From positions 1 through 64,000 of the forward strand of contig CAIXZH010000101.1 in NCBI GenBank assembly GCA_903923905.1: a stretch of 64,000 bases of DNA, given 5' to 3'. The position numbers and the translations under genes are program-made. Within the stretch, counting starts at the first letter, position 1. Every line of letters begins with the position of its first letter. Below are positions 27,222 through 36,870 of this stretch, in pieces. The DNA comes from an uncultured Bacteroidia bacterium. Lineage in GTDB: Bacteria > Bacteroidota > Bacteroidia > Bacteroidales > Prolixibacteraceae. The notes beneath the pieces are model-generated. The model made no database searches, was not told the origin of the DNA, and saw only the letters and a list, made by a program, of their open reading frames with translations.

Positions 27222-27569
27222 TTAATAGTCGAAAAATTTGTGACCCGGCTCGCCCTCAACAGTCATTTCATCCCCGGCATCTAAATCTCCTGACTTTTGA
27301 AAGGTTTCATCTTCAGTTCCAGGATTTTCAAGCTCCCTTAATCTGACCTGAAGCTTTTTAATTCTGCTTCTCAATCTTTGTTTATCAATGTATGCAAACA
27401 GTGCGGTTACTAATACCCCAATTAGAAGGGGGATCACCAAAATCAGTGTTAGCGGGACCTCGGCGAATTTCATCCAAAGGAATTTGACCGGAACTTTGAC
27501 CGAATTTTGTAAGGCAAAAATGACCATAGCCACTCCAAACATTATTCCTGTCAGTAATCCTCGTTGCAT
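27222..27569 (-). CDS. LapA-like membrane protein (DUF1049)
   Basis: A 115-residue protein with two membrane helices (residues ~4-20 and 38-62) and a cytoplasmic coiled coil (IDKQRLRSRIKKLQVRLREL) followed by an acidic tail. This matches the lipopolysaccharide assembly protein A domain family. In Escherichia coli LapA takes part in control of LPS synthesis; an equivalent role here is inference. It is packed between a lipoprotein gene (12-base gap) and the WbqC gene (no gap). Confidence 0.75.
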   Translation of the reverse strand: MQRGLLTGIMFGVAMVIFALQNSVKVPVKFLWMKFAEVPLTLILVIPLLIGVLVTALFAYIDKQRLRSRIKKLQVRLRELENPGTEDETFQKSGDLDAGDEMTVEGEPGHKFFDY

Positions 27570-27581
27570 CGTCTGATTATT

Positions 27582-28091
27582 TTAGTTTTTTATTTGATCT
27601 CCCGATTTGATTTTTCCAGGCTTAAGCCTGACTTTACGGATTTGAGCAGTATTTATCTCCACCTTTTCATCGTCAGGGGCATTGAATTCATTCCTGAAGA
27701 ATATATTGTATACGGCGCCCAAGGGGACGATCATCCGGGCTTTCTGCAAAGGAGGCAACACTATTTCCCGAATGTCACAAAAGGACGAATCCTTCCAATG
27801 AAAATCGGTTACCATATTTACAAAAAGGGTATCATTTGAATCATTGACCAGCCTCATTTTCTTAAACGATTGAGATTGAGGATTTGCATATACATTCATG
27901 CCGGTATATAAAGCGCCCACAGAAGCCGCCACTATCAATCCAATATCGGCGATGTTGACACCAGTACGATAATTCCGCATTTGTTCTTGCCTTTTAATAC
28001 TCTGAGGATCTGCAATATAACCAGAGGCCCTGCAAGAAAGAAGAATTGCTAATGAGATAAGTACAACTATTATCCGGCTAAAAGTCCTCAT
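27582..28091 (-). CDS. hypothetical lipoprotein, 169 aa
   Basis: I do not recognise a named family. A lipoprotein signal is clear (MRTFSRIIVVLISLAILLSC, Cys at residue 20). A second hydrophobic stretch (residues ~46-64, GVNIADIGLIVAASVGALYT) may be a membrane-associated helix. The rest is a beta-rich domain with LVNDSNDTLFVNMVTDF. It lies in the dapB-lepB-WbqC transcript. An envelope role is likely from the signal alone. Confidence 0.7.
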   Translation of the reverse strand: MRTFSRIIVVLISLAILLSCRASGYIADPQSIKRQEQMRNYRTGVNIADIGLIVAASVGALYTGMNVYANPQSQSFKKMRLVNDSNDTLFVNMVTDFHWKDSSFCDIREIVLPPLQKARMIVPLGAVYNIFFRNEFNAPDDEKVEINTAQIRKVRLKPGKIKSGDQIKN

Positions 28092-28236
28092 GTATCAAAT
28101 ATTTTTAAACTCAATGGAAGTGAGTACATTCTGAAATAAATTGTCCTCTACAGGACGCCCAATCCGCAAAGCATTTATTTAAAATCTTTTCCTCGTGTTC
28201 TTCCTGTCTTTGTATAAATATTAAAACTCAGAAAGA

Positions 28237-29574
28237 CTACTTAACACTCATAAAAAACCTTTCCCAACGAATTTTAGATAAGAAACTTTTGTTCTTATCC
28301 AGTGATAGCCAAACGAAAGATGCCTTCCCTACCACATGATCTTCCGGTACAAATCCCCAGTACCTTGAATCAGCCGAATTATAGCGGTTGTCTCCCATCA
28401 TCCAGTAATAGTTCATTTTAAAAGTATAGGTCGAAGCAGGGGCTCCATTAATGTAGATGATATTTTCTTTAACCTTTAGATCATTTTCTTCGTAAACGGC
28501 TATGATTCTTTTAAATAAAGGCAGATTGGCCAACGTAAGATTGATGGTAACCCCCTTTTTTGGAATCCATATCGGGCCAAAATTATCAAGATTCCAGGTA
28601 AACTTCGGATCGCTTGGAAAGATTGCCGGATCACTATTTTCAGATGGCCAGGTCACTCTTTCCTTGGATTGGATAAACTTCATACCATCCAGCTTTTTTG
28701 CCTGTTCTGCCGTGAGGGAGAGGATGTAACGGGAGTCAGAGCCTTCAATTTCGGAACGGGTGATATCCAGTTTTTCCAGAATATTGTCGTTAATGGCTGT
28801 TCCATTGGTGGTAATCAGGTATTTATACTGGATTCCGGGAATCTCCTTTTGAGGTTTTCCATTGACATAGACCTGCCCTTTTACAAGTTTAAGGGAATCC
28901 CCGGGAATGGCGATGCAACGTTTTATATAGTTTTCCCGCTTATCTACCGGACGGTAAATAATATCTCCAAAAGTACTTTTATCACCCCAAACTCTGTCCC
29001 TGCCATAGGAACGTACCATTTCGTAATAACTTCTTTCCTGCATACTCACTGCAACGGTATCACCTTCAGGAAAGTTGAAAACTACGACATCATCGTTTTT
29101 AACCTTTCCTGTACCGGCAATTCTCCGGTAAGGATAATGGATGAGGGTTGAGAAGGATTGTACAGTATTTGAAAGCGGCATGGTATGATGCACAAACGGG
29201 AAGGAGATGGGTGTATTGGGCATTTTGGGACCGTATGCGGTTTTGCTCACAAACAGGTAATCACCAACCATCATCGATTTTTCCATAGATGAGGTAGGGA
29301 TAGTATAGGCTTCAATAAAGAAGAGCCTGATAAAAGTAGCTGCTATGACTGCGAAGATTATGGCATCAACCCACTCGACTACCTTCGTTTGCTTTCCTTC
29401 AGGAGGGTTTCTCTTTTTCCAAAAGGCCCAATGAACCTTTTTGGAAATATAGGTATCAAAAATGATCACTAATCCAATAAGCCACCAGAAATTACTTAAC
29501 CAAATAACCCATAGCAGGTAAAGACCACCAACCAGGCCAAACTTAAACCATTTGTTTTCCAATAAATTATTCAT
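28237..29574 (-). CDS. lepB: signal peptidase I
   Basis: A 445-residue inner-membrane peptidase, longer than proteobacterial LepB because of an insertion of about 130 residues (230-360) typical of Bacteroidota. Two N-terminal membrane helices (residues 12-42 and 70-88) precede the catalytic Ser96 in TIPTSSMEKS. The general base is Lys218 in YIKRCIAIPGD. The last box is GDNRYNSADSRYWGFVP. It cleaves Sec signal peptides on the outer face of the membrane. It starts 20 bases after dapB ends. Essential housekeeping gene. Confidence 0.95.
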   Translation of the reverse strand: MNNLLENKWFKFGLVGGLYLLWVIWLSNFWWLIGLVIIFDTYISKKVHWAFWKKRNPPEGKQTKVVEWVDAIIFAVIAATFIRLFFIEAYTIPTSSMEKSMMVGDYLFVSKTAYGPKMPNTPISFPFVHHTMPLSNTVQSFSTLIHYPYRRIAGTGKVKNDDVVVFNFPEGDTVAVSMQERSYYEMVRSYGRDRVWGDKSTFGDIIYRPVDKRENYIKRCIAIPGDSLKLVKGQVYVNGKPQKEIPGIQYKYLITTNGTAINDNILEKLDITRSEIEGSDSRYILSLTAEQAKKLDGMKFIQSKERVTWPSENSDPAIFPSDPKFTWNLDNFGPIWIPKKGVTINLTLANLPLFKRIIAVYEENDLKVKENIIYINGAPASTYTFKMNYYWMMGDNRYNSADSRYWGFVPEDHVVGKASFVWLSLDKNKSFLSKIRWERFFMSVK

Positions 29575-29594
29575 TCTTATTTAATTTTATTTTA

Positions 29595-30311
29595 TTAAAA
29601 ATTCAGGAGATCTGCCATTGAAAATACTCCAATGCGCCCTTTACTATATTCAGCCGCCAAAACAGCTCCAAATGCAAGCCCTTTTCTACTGTATGCGCTA
29701 TGCGTGATCTCGATATAATCCACCTCTGAATCGTATTTGATGGTATGAATTCCGGGAACCTGGCCTTCACGTATAGGGTTGATATATAGTTCGTTCTTTG
29801 ATTGAGGTTCGTGAATTGTCCACTTCGTTTTAATGTTGTTTACCGCAAGGATATCTTCAGCCAATGTGATAGCTGTCCCGCTGGGGGCATCCAGCTTCTG
29901 GGTATGGTGAACCTCAGTCATGGAAACATCATATTGGGGGAACTCTTTCATTGTTTTTGCCAGGAATTTATTCAAGGCAAAAAAGATATTAGCGCCCAGG
30001 CTGAAGTTCGATGCATAGAAAAAACAACCTTGCTGGTCGGAACAGGCTTTTTCAACGGTTGTTTTATGTTCCAGCCAGCCCGTGGTACCGCTCACCACTG
30101 CAACACCAGCTTCAAAACATTTTAAATAGTTGCCTACTGCAGTTTCCGGACCTGTGAACTCTATTGCAACATCAGCCTTGGAGAGATTCTCCATAGTCAA
30201 ATCAGCCTGATTCTGAATATCAATCTTTAGAACAATCGCGTGTCCTCGACTAATGGCAATCTGCTCGATCTCTTTTCCCATTTTCCCGTAACCGATCAGT
30301 GCAATCTTCAT
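29595..30311 (-). CDS. dapB: 4-hydroxy-tetrahydrodipicolinate reductase
   Basis: A 238-residue cytoplasmic enzyme of the diaminopimelate/lysine pathway that reduces 4-hydroxy-tetrahydrodipicolinate with NAD(P)H. The Rossmann motif is GYGKMGKEIE, the substrate region VSGTTGW and SNFSLGANIFF, and the signature EVHHTQKLDAPSGTA carries the catalytic His and Lys. It lies directly upstream of lepB, a conserved arrangement in this phylum. Length is slightly short but normal for Bacteroidota DapB. Confidence 0.95.
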   Translation of the reverse strand: MKIALIGYGKMGKEIEQIAISRGHAIVLKIDIQNQADLTMENLSKADVAIEFTGPETAVGNYLKCFEAGVAVVSGTTGWLEHKTTVEKACSDQQGCFFYASNFSLGANIFFALNKFLAKTMKEFPQYDVSMTEVHHTQKLDAPSGTAITLAEDILAVNNIKTKWTIHEPQSKNELYINPIREGQVPGIHTIKYDSEVDYIEITHSAYSRKGLAFGAVLAAEYSKGRIGVFSMADLLNF

Positions 30312-30365
30312 ATTTTTTTTTTAAGAATTTGTATCTTTTCCCTATATAGAATTGCAAAGATAAGA

Positions 30366-32330
30366 TTATTGATTATAATTATTGACTGCAAATTGATGAA
30401 TCCGGCAGGCAAAACCCTTACTTCTTTGATTCTTTGTTGCTGACACCCTCAATTGCAAGGTGTGCTTGCCTGCCAGAAGCTCATCCTCAAGCATAATCAG
30501 CCAGGGAAGATGGAGTTGCTGGCTCCATTGGGTGAACTGATCGGAAGTATTGAAGGCTGCTCCGTCAATACTATATTCAAGCATCCCTGAATCAGGACCG
30601 GAGGTAACAAATAACCCGATGGCGGTACCCGAGAATTTTAATTTTAACGTTGCCCCGGGTTGTAAGGCCTCTAGAACAGGAACATTGACAAATCCCTCCC
30701 GGGTGGACACTTTATCTTCGGGTATCCAGTTACGGATTAATTTCCAACCCGACTTCAGTTTTGCATTTTTAATCGGTTCAAAATGACCATTGACATATGA
30801 ATTAGTATCCAATGTTTTACCGGGTAGTTTTTTAGGGTTTTGTTCCATTGGAGCGGGATTTTTCCATGATGTATCAAAAAAATGCTTGATTGTTCTGAAA
30901 TAAATGGCCTGTCCAAATGGGGAAGGGTGCAGGTCTTTGAAATCATCGCGCCAGGAAAACTCCCCGTTTAGGATCCGGTCGTTTACTTCTTTGGCGAAAT
31001 CGATGGATGGAATCGCATAATATTCAGCCACTTTCTCATGTTGTTCAATCACCTCCGGTGTTTTGCCCCGGTTATAATCTGCCATCTTATCCTGATCCAC
31101 AAAGTGAAGCATCACGATATCCATATTCGGATTTGATTTGATCGCATGATAAACGATTCCTTCCATACCCCTAAGCTGCATTTTAGGACTAATACCATTA
31201 GTGGCATCATTTACTGCAGCTTCTTCGAATAATAAATCGATCATTCCTTTCGATAAAACATCACGGACGAGTCTCATGGCTCCCGGGGTAGAACCGGTCG
31301 AGGGAATACCCGCATTGATAAACTCAAAGTCAGTTTCCGGAAACTTTTGCTGCAGATAGTTGCAAATACTGTCTCGCCAACCGGAATTAAAGGTAATTGA
31401 CCCTCCGAGAAAAGCAACTCTCCCTTTTTTTTCATGGTCAAATTTTATCCGGCAATTGTCGATAGTTCCTCTAAAACTGATGACCATTTTTGAATTGGGA
31501 GGCGATGGAAGATCCTGTAGTTCGGGGGCAGTATGCGAAAGAATAAAACGTACGATAGGGTAGGGATCCTTTAAACTGTGCGGATGATGGCCTCCCCCTT
31601 CCTTGACAATAATTTGGATTTCACCCCCTGCTTCCTTATAAGTTTTTTCAAGGACATACGTATTCTCTTCAATTGGAACTGCTTCATCTTTAGCTCCGCA
31701 AACATGGATGACCGGAACACGGGCTTCTGCCAATTTCACCGCATTGTAAATAGGCATCTCCTTAAATTTATTTACGGTCAGTTCAGTGAGGTTGTAAGCT
31801 TTTAGATGAGCTTTCCAGTCATCCGGTGAGCCTGCCCCTTTCCCTTTTCCACCCGGCCAGCTACGCAGATCGCAAACCGGAGCATCGGCATAGATGCAGG
31901 CAACTTTAGTGACATTCTCTGAGCCCCAGTTGTAAACATAAAGACCTCCGCGACTGAATCCTTCGAGTACAGCTTTGGGGTTCAACTGGTATTGGGAGAT
32001 CAAATAATCGTAAAAATGGTTCCATAAATTTACAGCCTCCTGATTGCCGCAATATTCGGCAGCATCAATATAAACTACGTGAAATCCTTTCTTCAGTAAG
32101 GCTATCTCAGTTTGTGGCTCATGACCCCAGAATCGGGCTCTCCAGATCCAATGACGGCCGGCATCAGCTTTCTCAGGAAAAACGATTTTGGCATCCTGCC
32201 CCTCGAATTTAAAGTCCAGACATTTAAACCCATGATAATTGGTCTCCTGGGCTTTTATTGTCAATGAGAATGCAATAATAAATAAACTAAGAAATATCGA
32301 TTTAATATGCTGGTGGTATGCTGGTTGCAT
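30366..32330 (-). CDS. two-domain esterase: alpha/beta hydrolase plus SGNH
   Basis: A 654-residue secreted protein (signal peptide ~1-27, ending IKAQ). Residues 32-268 form an alpha/beta hydrolase with nucleophile Ser126 in GFSRGG and likely Asp215 and His248. Residues 300-480 form a separate SGNH hydrolase with Ser311 in FLGGSIT, Asn379-region blocks and Asp466/His468 in DLHPS. A C-terminal region (about 520-650) of beta type resembles a carbohydrate-binding or jelly-roll module. Both hydrolase centres look complete. It probably removes acyl groups from polysaccharides outside the cell. It precedes dapB by 54 bases on the same strand. Confidence 0.8.
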   Translation of the reverse strand: MQPAYHQHIKSIFLSLFIIAFSLTIKAQETNYHGFKCLDFKFEGQDAKIVFPEKADAGRHWIWRARFWGHEPQTEIALLKKGFHVVYIDAAEYCGNQEAVNLWNHFYDYLISQYQLNPKAVLEGFSRGGLYVYNWGSENVTKVACIYADAPVCDLRSWPGGKGKGAGSPDDWKAHLKAYNLTELTVNKFKEMPIYNAVKLAEARVPVIHVCGAKDEAVPIEENTYVLEKTYKEAGGEIQIIVKEGGGHHPHSLKDPYPIVRFILSHTAPELQDLPSPPNSKMVISFRGTIDNCRIKFDHEKKGRVAFLGGSITFNSGWRDSICNYLQQKFPETDFEFINAGIPSTGSTPGAMRLVRDVLSKGMIDLLFEEAAVNDATNGISPKMQLRGMEGIVYHAIKSNPNMDIVMLHFVDQDKMADYNRGKTPEVIEQHEKVAEYYAIPSIDFAKEVNDRILNGEFSWRDDFKDLHPSPFGQAIYFRTIKHFFDTSWKNPAPMEQNPKKLPGKTLDTNSYVNGHFEPIKNAKLKSGWKLIRNWIPEDKVSTREGFVNVPVLEALQPGATLKLKFSGTAIGLFVTSGPDSGMLEYSIDGAAFNTSDQFTQWSQQLHLPWLIMLEDELLAGKHTLQLRVSATKNQRSKGFACRIHQFAVNNYNQ

Positions 32331-32799
32331 GCAAGATTGAATTATCCGAATTACTTTGAAACTGTTTTAATTTCCCTGGAAAAGCATAATTCCGGGAATA
32401 AATTTCCCGTAGGGATTTAACCATGAATCTGTTAATGTCCTGACAGACAATTGGTCTTTTCAGACTTATTTTTCTATTGAAATTAATGACCTACGGCCAA
32501 AAAAAGGTCAATTTAATTTTTAAACAGAAGCTTAGTGATGTTTGTGAATTTATCTTTGTGAACATTGTGGTTAAAAAAGTTGCTCTAAAGCGCCATTTAT
32601 TTCACACGTATAAATTTTAATTAACTTACTAATATTTAGATTCTTGATCCGTGTGGAACCCTCATTGATTTTTACATTGCCTTTTTTGGTTGTAAGTTCA
32701 TGAGGGTTTCATCTGTATATAATTTGTTTTTTCAAGGCCAGATGGAATCGCCATGGGGAAATATTTATTTCGGTTGGTGATATTCTTATCATGGCGATT
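32331..32799. other. spacer holding hairpin element copy 2
   Basis: No gene is supported in these 469 bases between two leftward genes. The hairpin repeat at 32717-32802 touches the stop codon of the AsmA-like gene. The rest is AT-rich; TTTG and TA-rich words occur, but no convincing promoter for the esterase was found. Confidence 0.6.
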
Positions 32800-32802
32800 T
32801 CA
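32717..32802. repeat. structured repeat element, copy 2
   Basis: AATCGCCATG (32746-32755) pairs with CATGGCGATT (32790-32799). Homologous to 21549-21640 along its length, with the C-G pair replacing A-T at the same stem position. Its right end runs into the stop codon of the AsmA-like gene (32800-32802), so on that strand it would be the start of the 3' untranslated region. No T tract follows, which argues against a simple terminator. Confidence 0.7.
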
Positions 32803-35262
32803 TTTAAACAACTTATCCAGCCCGAATTTCTTGAGGGCATCCTGGATCGCCGACCCCGCCTTTTTGGTGAACTCTTTCGCAACCAGGTCCTTGGCCTCAG
32901 TTAGATCAACTTTTACGTCCGGTTTGTCGAATGACCCTCCCAGGTTGATTTCAATCGGATATTTTTTAATATTCTCAGCTCCCGGTACAAAACCGATATA
33001 GGTATTTACATCCTGACTCAGATCTTCCTTATTTACCTTGAAATCAAGTTTGTAGTCCAGAATCAGGTTTGCTGATTGCTTTCCGGATATGGTTACATCC
33101 TGTCCCGCTAACCGGGTACTAAATGGCGCGACGGTCAAACCCCCGTTTACCATTTTAAAGTTTGTTGTAAAATCGCTGATTTTGACCCGTTTAAAAAGAT
33201 CTTTTCTAAAATACTTTGCGATTTCATTAAAAAAGTCAGCTCCGACCAACTCTATATTTTTCCCGGTTAAGGTGCCTCCTCCATTTATGCTCGTAAATAC
33301 GGGTGTGTCATCGGGGCCGATTTTGCCGGTAAAAGAAATTGAAGAATTGAAGGCTCCGGTACTTTGACCTGCAATTGGAAGGAAATGCCGGATGGTTCCT
33401 GATGATTGATAGGCAGTTGGCAAATCAACATCTTTAATATCCAATTTAATATCGAAATCCGGTACTGCCCCTTTGGGTGTAGAATAGGTGCCCGAAATCA
33501 ATACTTTTCCCTGAAGCATATTCATATTCAACCCTTCAAGAATAACTTTCTGCTCTTTGATTATCACTTTCCCCGTAATTCCTGTGATGCTCAGTCTGTC
33601 ATAAAGTGCCCTGGTAACTGATGTTTGTATGGTTAAATTCAGGTTTTCAGGAATCCCCGAGGATTTACCCGCTTCACCGGACTCTTTGGATCCAGAATTT
33701 GTTTTTACCATTAACTGATTGAAATTGAAGTAGCTTGAATTAAGTGTGATCGCTCCGGTTAAAACACTTTTGCGCAACAGATAACTCCAGTAATTCGTGA
33801 TTGTTCCCTGAGCGGTAAATGTGCTCTCTCCAAAGTTTCCTGATAGCTGGGTTAATGAAATTGCTTTTGAATTCAAACTGACGTTTGCAGATTTCACCTC
33901 AAAATTTTGCGGTAAAGATTTCGAGGCAACCACGAAGTTCTGGAATGAGATCTTTCCATCGGTTTTGAAATTTTCATAGTCCCCTTTATCAATGGAGGAG
34001 TATCGTCCGTCGAATTCAACTGAGGCATCAACAATTCCTTTTAAATCAATCGAATCCATAGGGATTGCCTGCCTTAGTAAAGCAAAGTCAACTACACCTT
34101 TGAGACTTCCCTGCAATTGGGGATCGCTCACAGGTGTGGAAATACTCAAAGCAGCTTTAACCTGATTCCCGGCTAAAGAGGCATCTGCTTTCCCGATATC
34201 GACCCTGGTGAGATCGAGTACTCCCTGCGGTTTGGAAATATTGGCATTTATCTCAATCTGACCAATCTCTTTCGGTAATTTTGGATATTTCAATCGGCCA
34301 CCTGCAATTTTCAGATCGACATTAAAAGCGGGCAGAGAGTCGCCTGAATAAGTCCCTTTCACAAATCCGCCAAAAGTGATAGCGCCATTTGTTTCTATCC
34401 CTTTTAGATTTTTTTGATATTTTTCGGGAATAAAACCCAACAGATCGCCTAAGGAGGAGGTAGGTGATTTAAATGTTAAATCGAACAGGCTTGCTTTTTC
34501 GGCAAACGAAAATACTCCTTGCAATTCAATTGGCAATTTATTGATTAATAATTCGTTCTGAAGAATTTTGAAGGTTTTTTTATCAAAATCGGATTGCAGA
34601 TTTCCTTTGATTGCGATTTTCATATTTGAAATATACCGGGAACCATTGGAATCCAGGTTCAGACTGTCAGCCTGCCCTGAAATTCGGAGTTTGCTGCTAT
34701 TCCCATTGAATGCTCCGGAAAGCTCAAAATTTCCATTAAGAAGAGCGAATGATAATGGAGAGGATTCATTTTGATAGGATAGGGAAGCATCACTGATCTC
34801 AATTTTCTCCAGGTTGATTATGGAACGTTTTTTGTCGGAAGCTGTCCCTGCTCCAGGGCTGGTCTTTGTCTTTGAAATATCCCAGCTCGATTTTCCGAAT
34901 TTGTTTACCAGAATATTTATCGATGGGTGTTTAAGTTTTATGGATGAGATAATTAGCCCGTCGTTGCTCCACAAGCTTGAAATATTTACAGATATTGAAA
35001 GCTGATCTGATGTTAGCAGTTTGGAATTATCAAAATCATCAGTTCCGGTTAATGAAAGGTTTTTTAATTCAATATTTAATTGTGGAAAACTTCTGAATAG
35101 GGATAACTTAATCTTTTCGAAATCAACTTTTGCATGAACCGCATCAGTTGCAGCCCACTTGATTTTCTGCGTAATTTTATTTTCAAAAAGGATTGGAATA
35201 TTGATGAGGATTATGAGGAGTGACCCTAGAATCAGTGCTGTCTTAATTAATTTATTTTTCAT
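32800..35262 (-). CDS. AsmA family protein
   Basis: An 820-residue protein with one N-terminal membrane helix (residues ~8-25) and a long beta-rich periplasmic region. It matches the AsmA family: VDFEKIKLSLFRSFPQLNIELKNL near the start (seen in parts) and repeated beta-strand units ending in an AsmA-like C-terminal block (about 640-780, GGGTLTGKNIELVGADFF and YKLDFKVN). AsmA-like proteins are thought to bridge the two membranes and move or sort lipids. The ATG overlaps the stop of cinA (ATGA), so both are translated from one message. Confidence 0.85.
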   Translation of the reverse strand: MKNKLIKTALILGSLLIILINIPILFENKITQKIKWAATDAVHAKVDFEKIKLSLFRSFPQLNIELKNLSLTGTDDFDNSKLLTSDQLSISVNISSLWSNDGLIISSIKLKHPSINILVNKFGKSSWDISKTKTSPGAGTASDKKRSIINLEKIEISDASLSYQNESSPLSFALLNGNFELSGAFNGNSSKLRISGQADSLNLDSNGSRYISNMKIAIKGNLQSDFDKKTFKILQNELLINKLPIELQGVFSFAEKASLFDLTFKSPTSSLGDLLGFIPEKYQKNLKGIETNGAITFGGFVKGTYSGDSLPAFNVDLKIAGGRLKYPKLPKEIGQIEINANISKPQGVLDLTRVDIGKADASLAGNQVKAALSISTPVSDPQLQGSLKGVVDFALLRQAIPMDSIDLKGIVDASVEFDGRYSSIDKGDYENFKTDGKISFQNFVVASKSLPQNFEVKSANVSLNSKAISLTQLSGNFGESTFTAQGTITNYWSYLLRKSVLTGAITLNSSYFNFNQLMVKTNSGSKESGEAGKSSGIPENLNLTIQTSVTRALYDRLSITGITGKVIIKEQKVILEGLNMNMLQGKVLISGTYSTPKGAVPDFDIKLDIKDVDLPTAYQSSGTIRHFLPIAGQSTGAFNSSISFTGKIGPDDTPVFTSINGGGTLTGKNIELVGADFFNEIAKYFRKDLFKRVKISDFTTNFKMVNGGLTVAPFSTRLAGQDVTISGKQSANLILDYKLDFKVNKEDLSQDVNTYIGFVPGAENIKKYPIEINLGGSFDKPDVKVDLTEAKDLVAKEFTKKAGSAIQDALKKFGLDKLFK

Positions 35263-36509
35263 ATCGTTTTGTTTTTAATCAGTTCGAGCCTGAGCATGTT
35301 CAAAGCAGTCATGCTCGACCGGATAATATTTCTTTCCCGGTTATTTGCAAAATTGGATACTTTCGAGAATACGGAATCGGGGCCGGCAACAGCTATCCAG
35401 ACGGTTCCCACAGGTTTTTCCGGGGTTCCTCCGTCAGGACCGGCAATGCCTGAGGTCGCAATGGCATAATCCGTGTGGAGGTGCATTCGGGCGCCCACAG
35501 CCATAGCTTCAACCACCTCCTTACTCACTGCACCTCTGTCGGATATAACATTTCGATCAATTCCCAATAAATCAATTTTCAATTCGTTGGAGTAGGCAAT
35601 AATGCCCCCTTTAAAATACTGAGAACTACCCGGATTTGAAGTAATCAAGTGGGCAATATATCCTCCTGTACAACTTTCAGCCACCGACAGGGTCAAATTT
35701 TGCTCCTTAAGAATTTCACCAATATTCCCGGCCATTGTATCTTCTTCATATCCATAGATATATTCGGGAATTATTTCTGTAAGTTCTTTGATTTCCTTAT
35801 CCAGCAGTTTCAGGAGATATTTTTTATTCTCGCCACGCGCCGAAAGTCTTAATCTCACATTTTGGGGATTTGGAAGATATGCCAGACTGATGCATTCAGG
35901 CAGGTTCTCCTCCCAGTTACTGATTTTTTCTGCAAGCATTGATTCGCCTAAGCCTGTAGTCAGGATGGTTCGGTGAAGAATAGTTAAGGTATTGAATAGT
36001 TTATTGAGCCGTGGTATCACCTCGTTTTCCATGAGGTATTTCATCTCGAAAGGGACTCCTGGCATAAATACAAAAATGGTCCCTTCATGCTTAAACCACA
36101 GTCCTGGAGCTGTACCTAACTTATTATGAAGAACGGTAGCGGAAGCCGGGACGAGAGCCTGATCGCGATTGAGTGAATTAATCACAATGCCGCGCGGAGC
36201 CAATAAGTGGATAACATGATCCAGTACACCCTGGTGTTCAATTAGATGTGTTCCAAAAAAGGTGCACAATGCCGATTTTGTACGGTCATCCTTGGTAGGG
36301 CCGAGTCCTCCGGTCACCAATACAACAGATGATTTACCGGCAGATTCATTTAAGGTTGATATAATATGTTCAGGTTGATCGGAAATGCTGGTGATCTGAC
36401 GGATATTGATCCCTTCGTCATTCAGTTTCTGCGCCATCCAGGCTGAATTGGTATCCACAATCTGACCGATCAGAATTTCGTCCCCAATTGTAATTAAATC
36501 TGCTTCCAT
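35259..36509 (-). CDS. cinA: CinA family protein (NMN deamidase-related)
   Basis: A 416-residue cytoplasmic protein with both CinA domains. The N-terminal molybdopterin-binding-like domain (residues 1-170) shows ITIGDEILIGQIVDTNSAWM and VTGGLGPTKDDRTK. The C-terminal amidohydrolase domain (about 255-410) shows SVAESCTGGYIAHLITSNPGSS, GAVSKEVVEAMA and TSGIAGPDGGTPEKPVGTVWI. The family hydrolyses ADP-ribose-type compounds and deamidates NMN in pyridine nucleotide recycling. It is first in a two-gene transcript with the AsmA-like gene. Confidence 0.92.
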   Translation of the reverse strand: MEADLITIGDEILIGQIVDTNSAWMAQKLNDEGINIRQITSISDQPEHIISTLNESAGKSSVVLVTGGLGPTKDDRTKSALCTFFGTHLIEHQGVLDHVIHLLAPRGIVINSLNRDQALVPASATVLHNKLGTAPGLWFKHEGTIFVFMPGVPFEMKYLMENEVIPRLNKLFNTLTILHRTILTTGLGESMLAEKISNWEENLPECISLAYLPNPQNVRLRLSARGENKKYLLKLLDKEIKELTEIIPEYIYGYEEDTMAGNIGEILKEQNLTLSVAESCTGGYIAHLITSNPGSSQYFKGGIIAYSNELKIDLLGIDRNVISDRGAVSKEVVEAMAVGARMHLHTDYAIATSGIAGPDGGTPEKPVGTVWIAVAGPDSVFSKVSNFANNRERNIIRSSMTALNMLRLELIKNKTI

Positions 36510-36870
36510 TTTATTATGGATTAAAAAGATGTTTTAAGGTCTAAATATTTCGTGTAAAATTAAGGATGTTTTAGAAAGTACCGGCTATCCTCATTCGGGA
36601 AATAAGGGACAATTGATTGGCATAGGATATCTTTTATAGTAAATTAACAAAAAAGAAAATAGCTATCCTGACTGTATTTTGAACCTTTTCAATTACCTTT
36701 GAGTCATTAAGCAGTATCTATGCCTTAGCACTTCATTCAACTATCTGAAATAATCTGACTAACTGCCTTTAGTTAAAACCCAATCATAAAATTTAGAGAA
36801 CAAGAGGTATTATTTGTGATTTTAGGTACTGTTTGAAAATTTTATTCGAACTTAAGTATCATTTGCTTTT
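36510..36870. other. divergent spacer, candidate kinase promoter
   Basis: The 361 bases hold no gene. TTTG at 36832-36835 and TATCATTTG at 36857-36865 form a near-consensus promoter with a spacer two bases longer than usual, immediately before the ATG at 36871. Nothing else was recognised. Confidence 0.4.
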
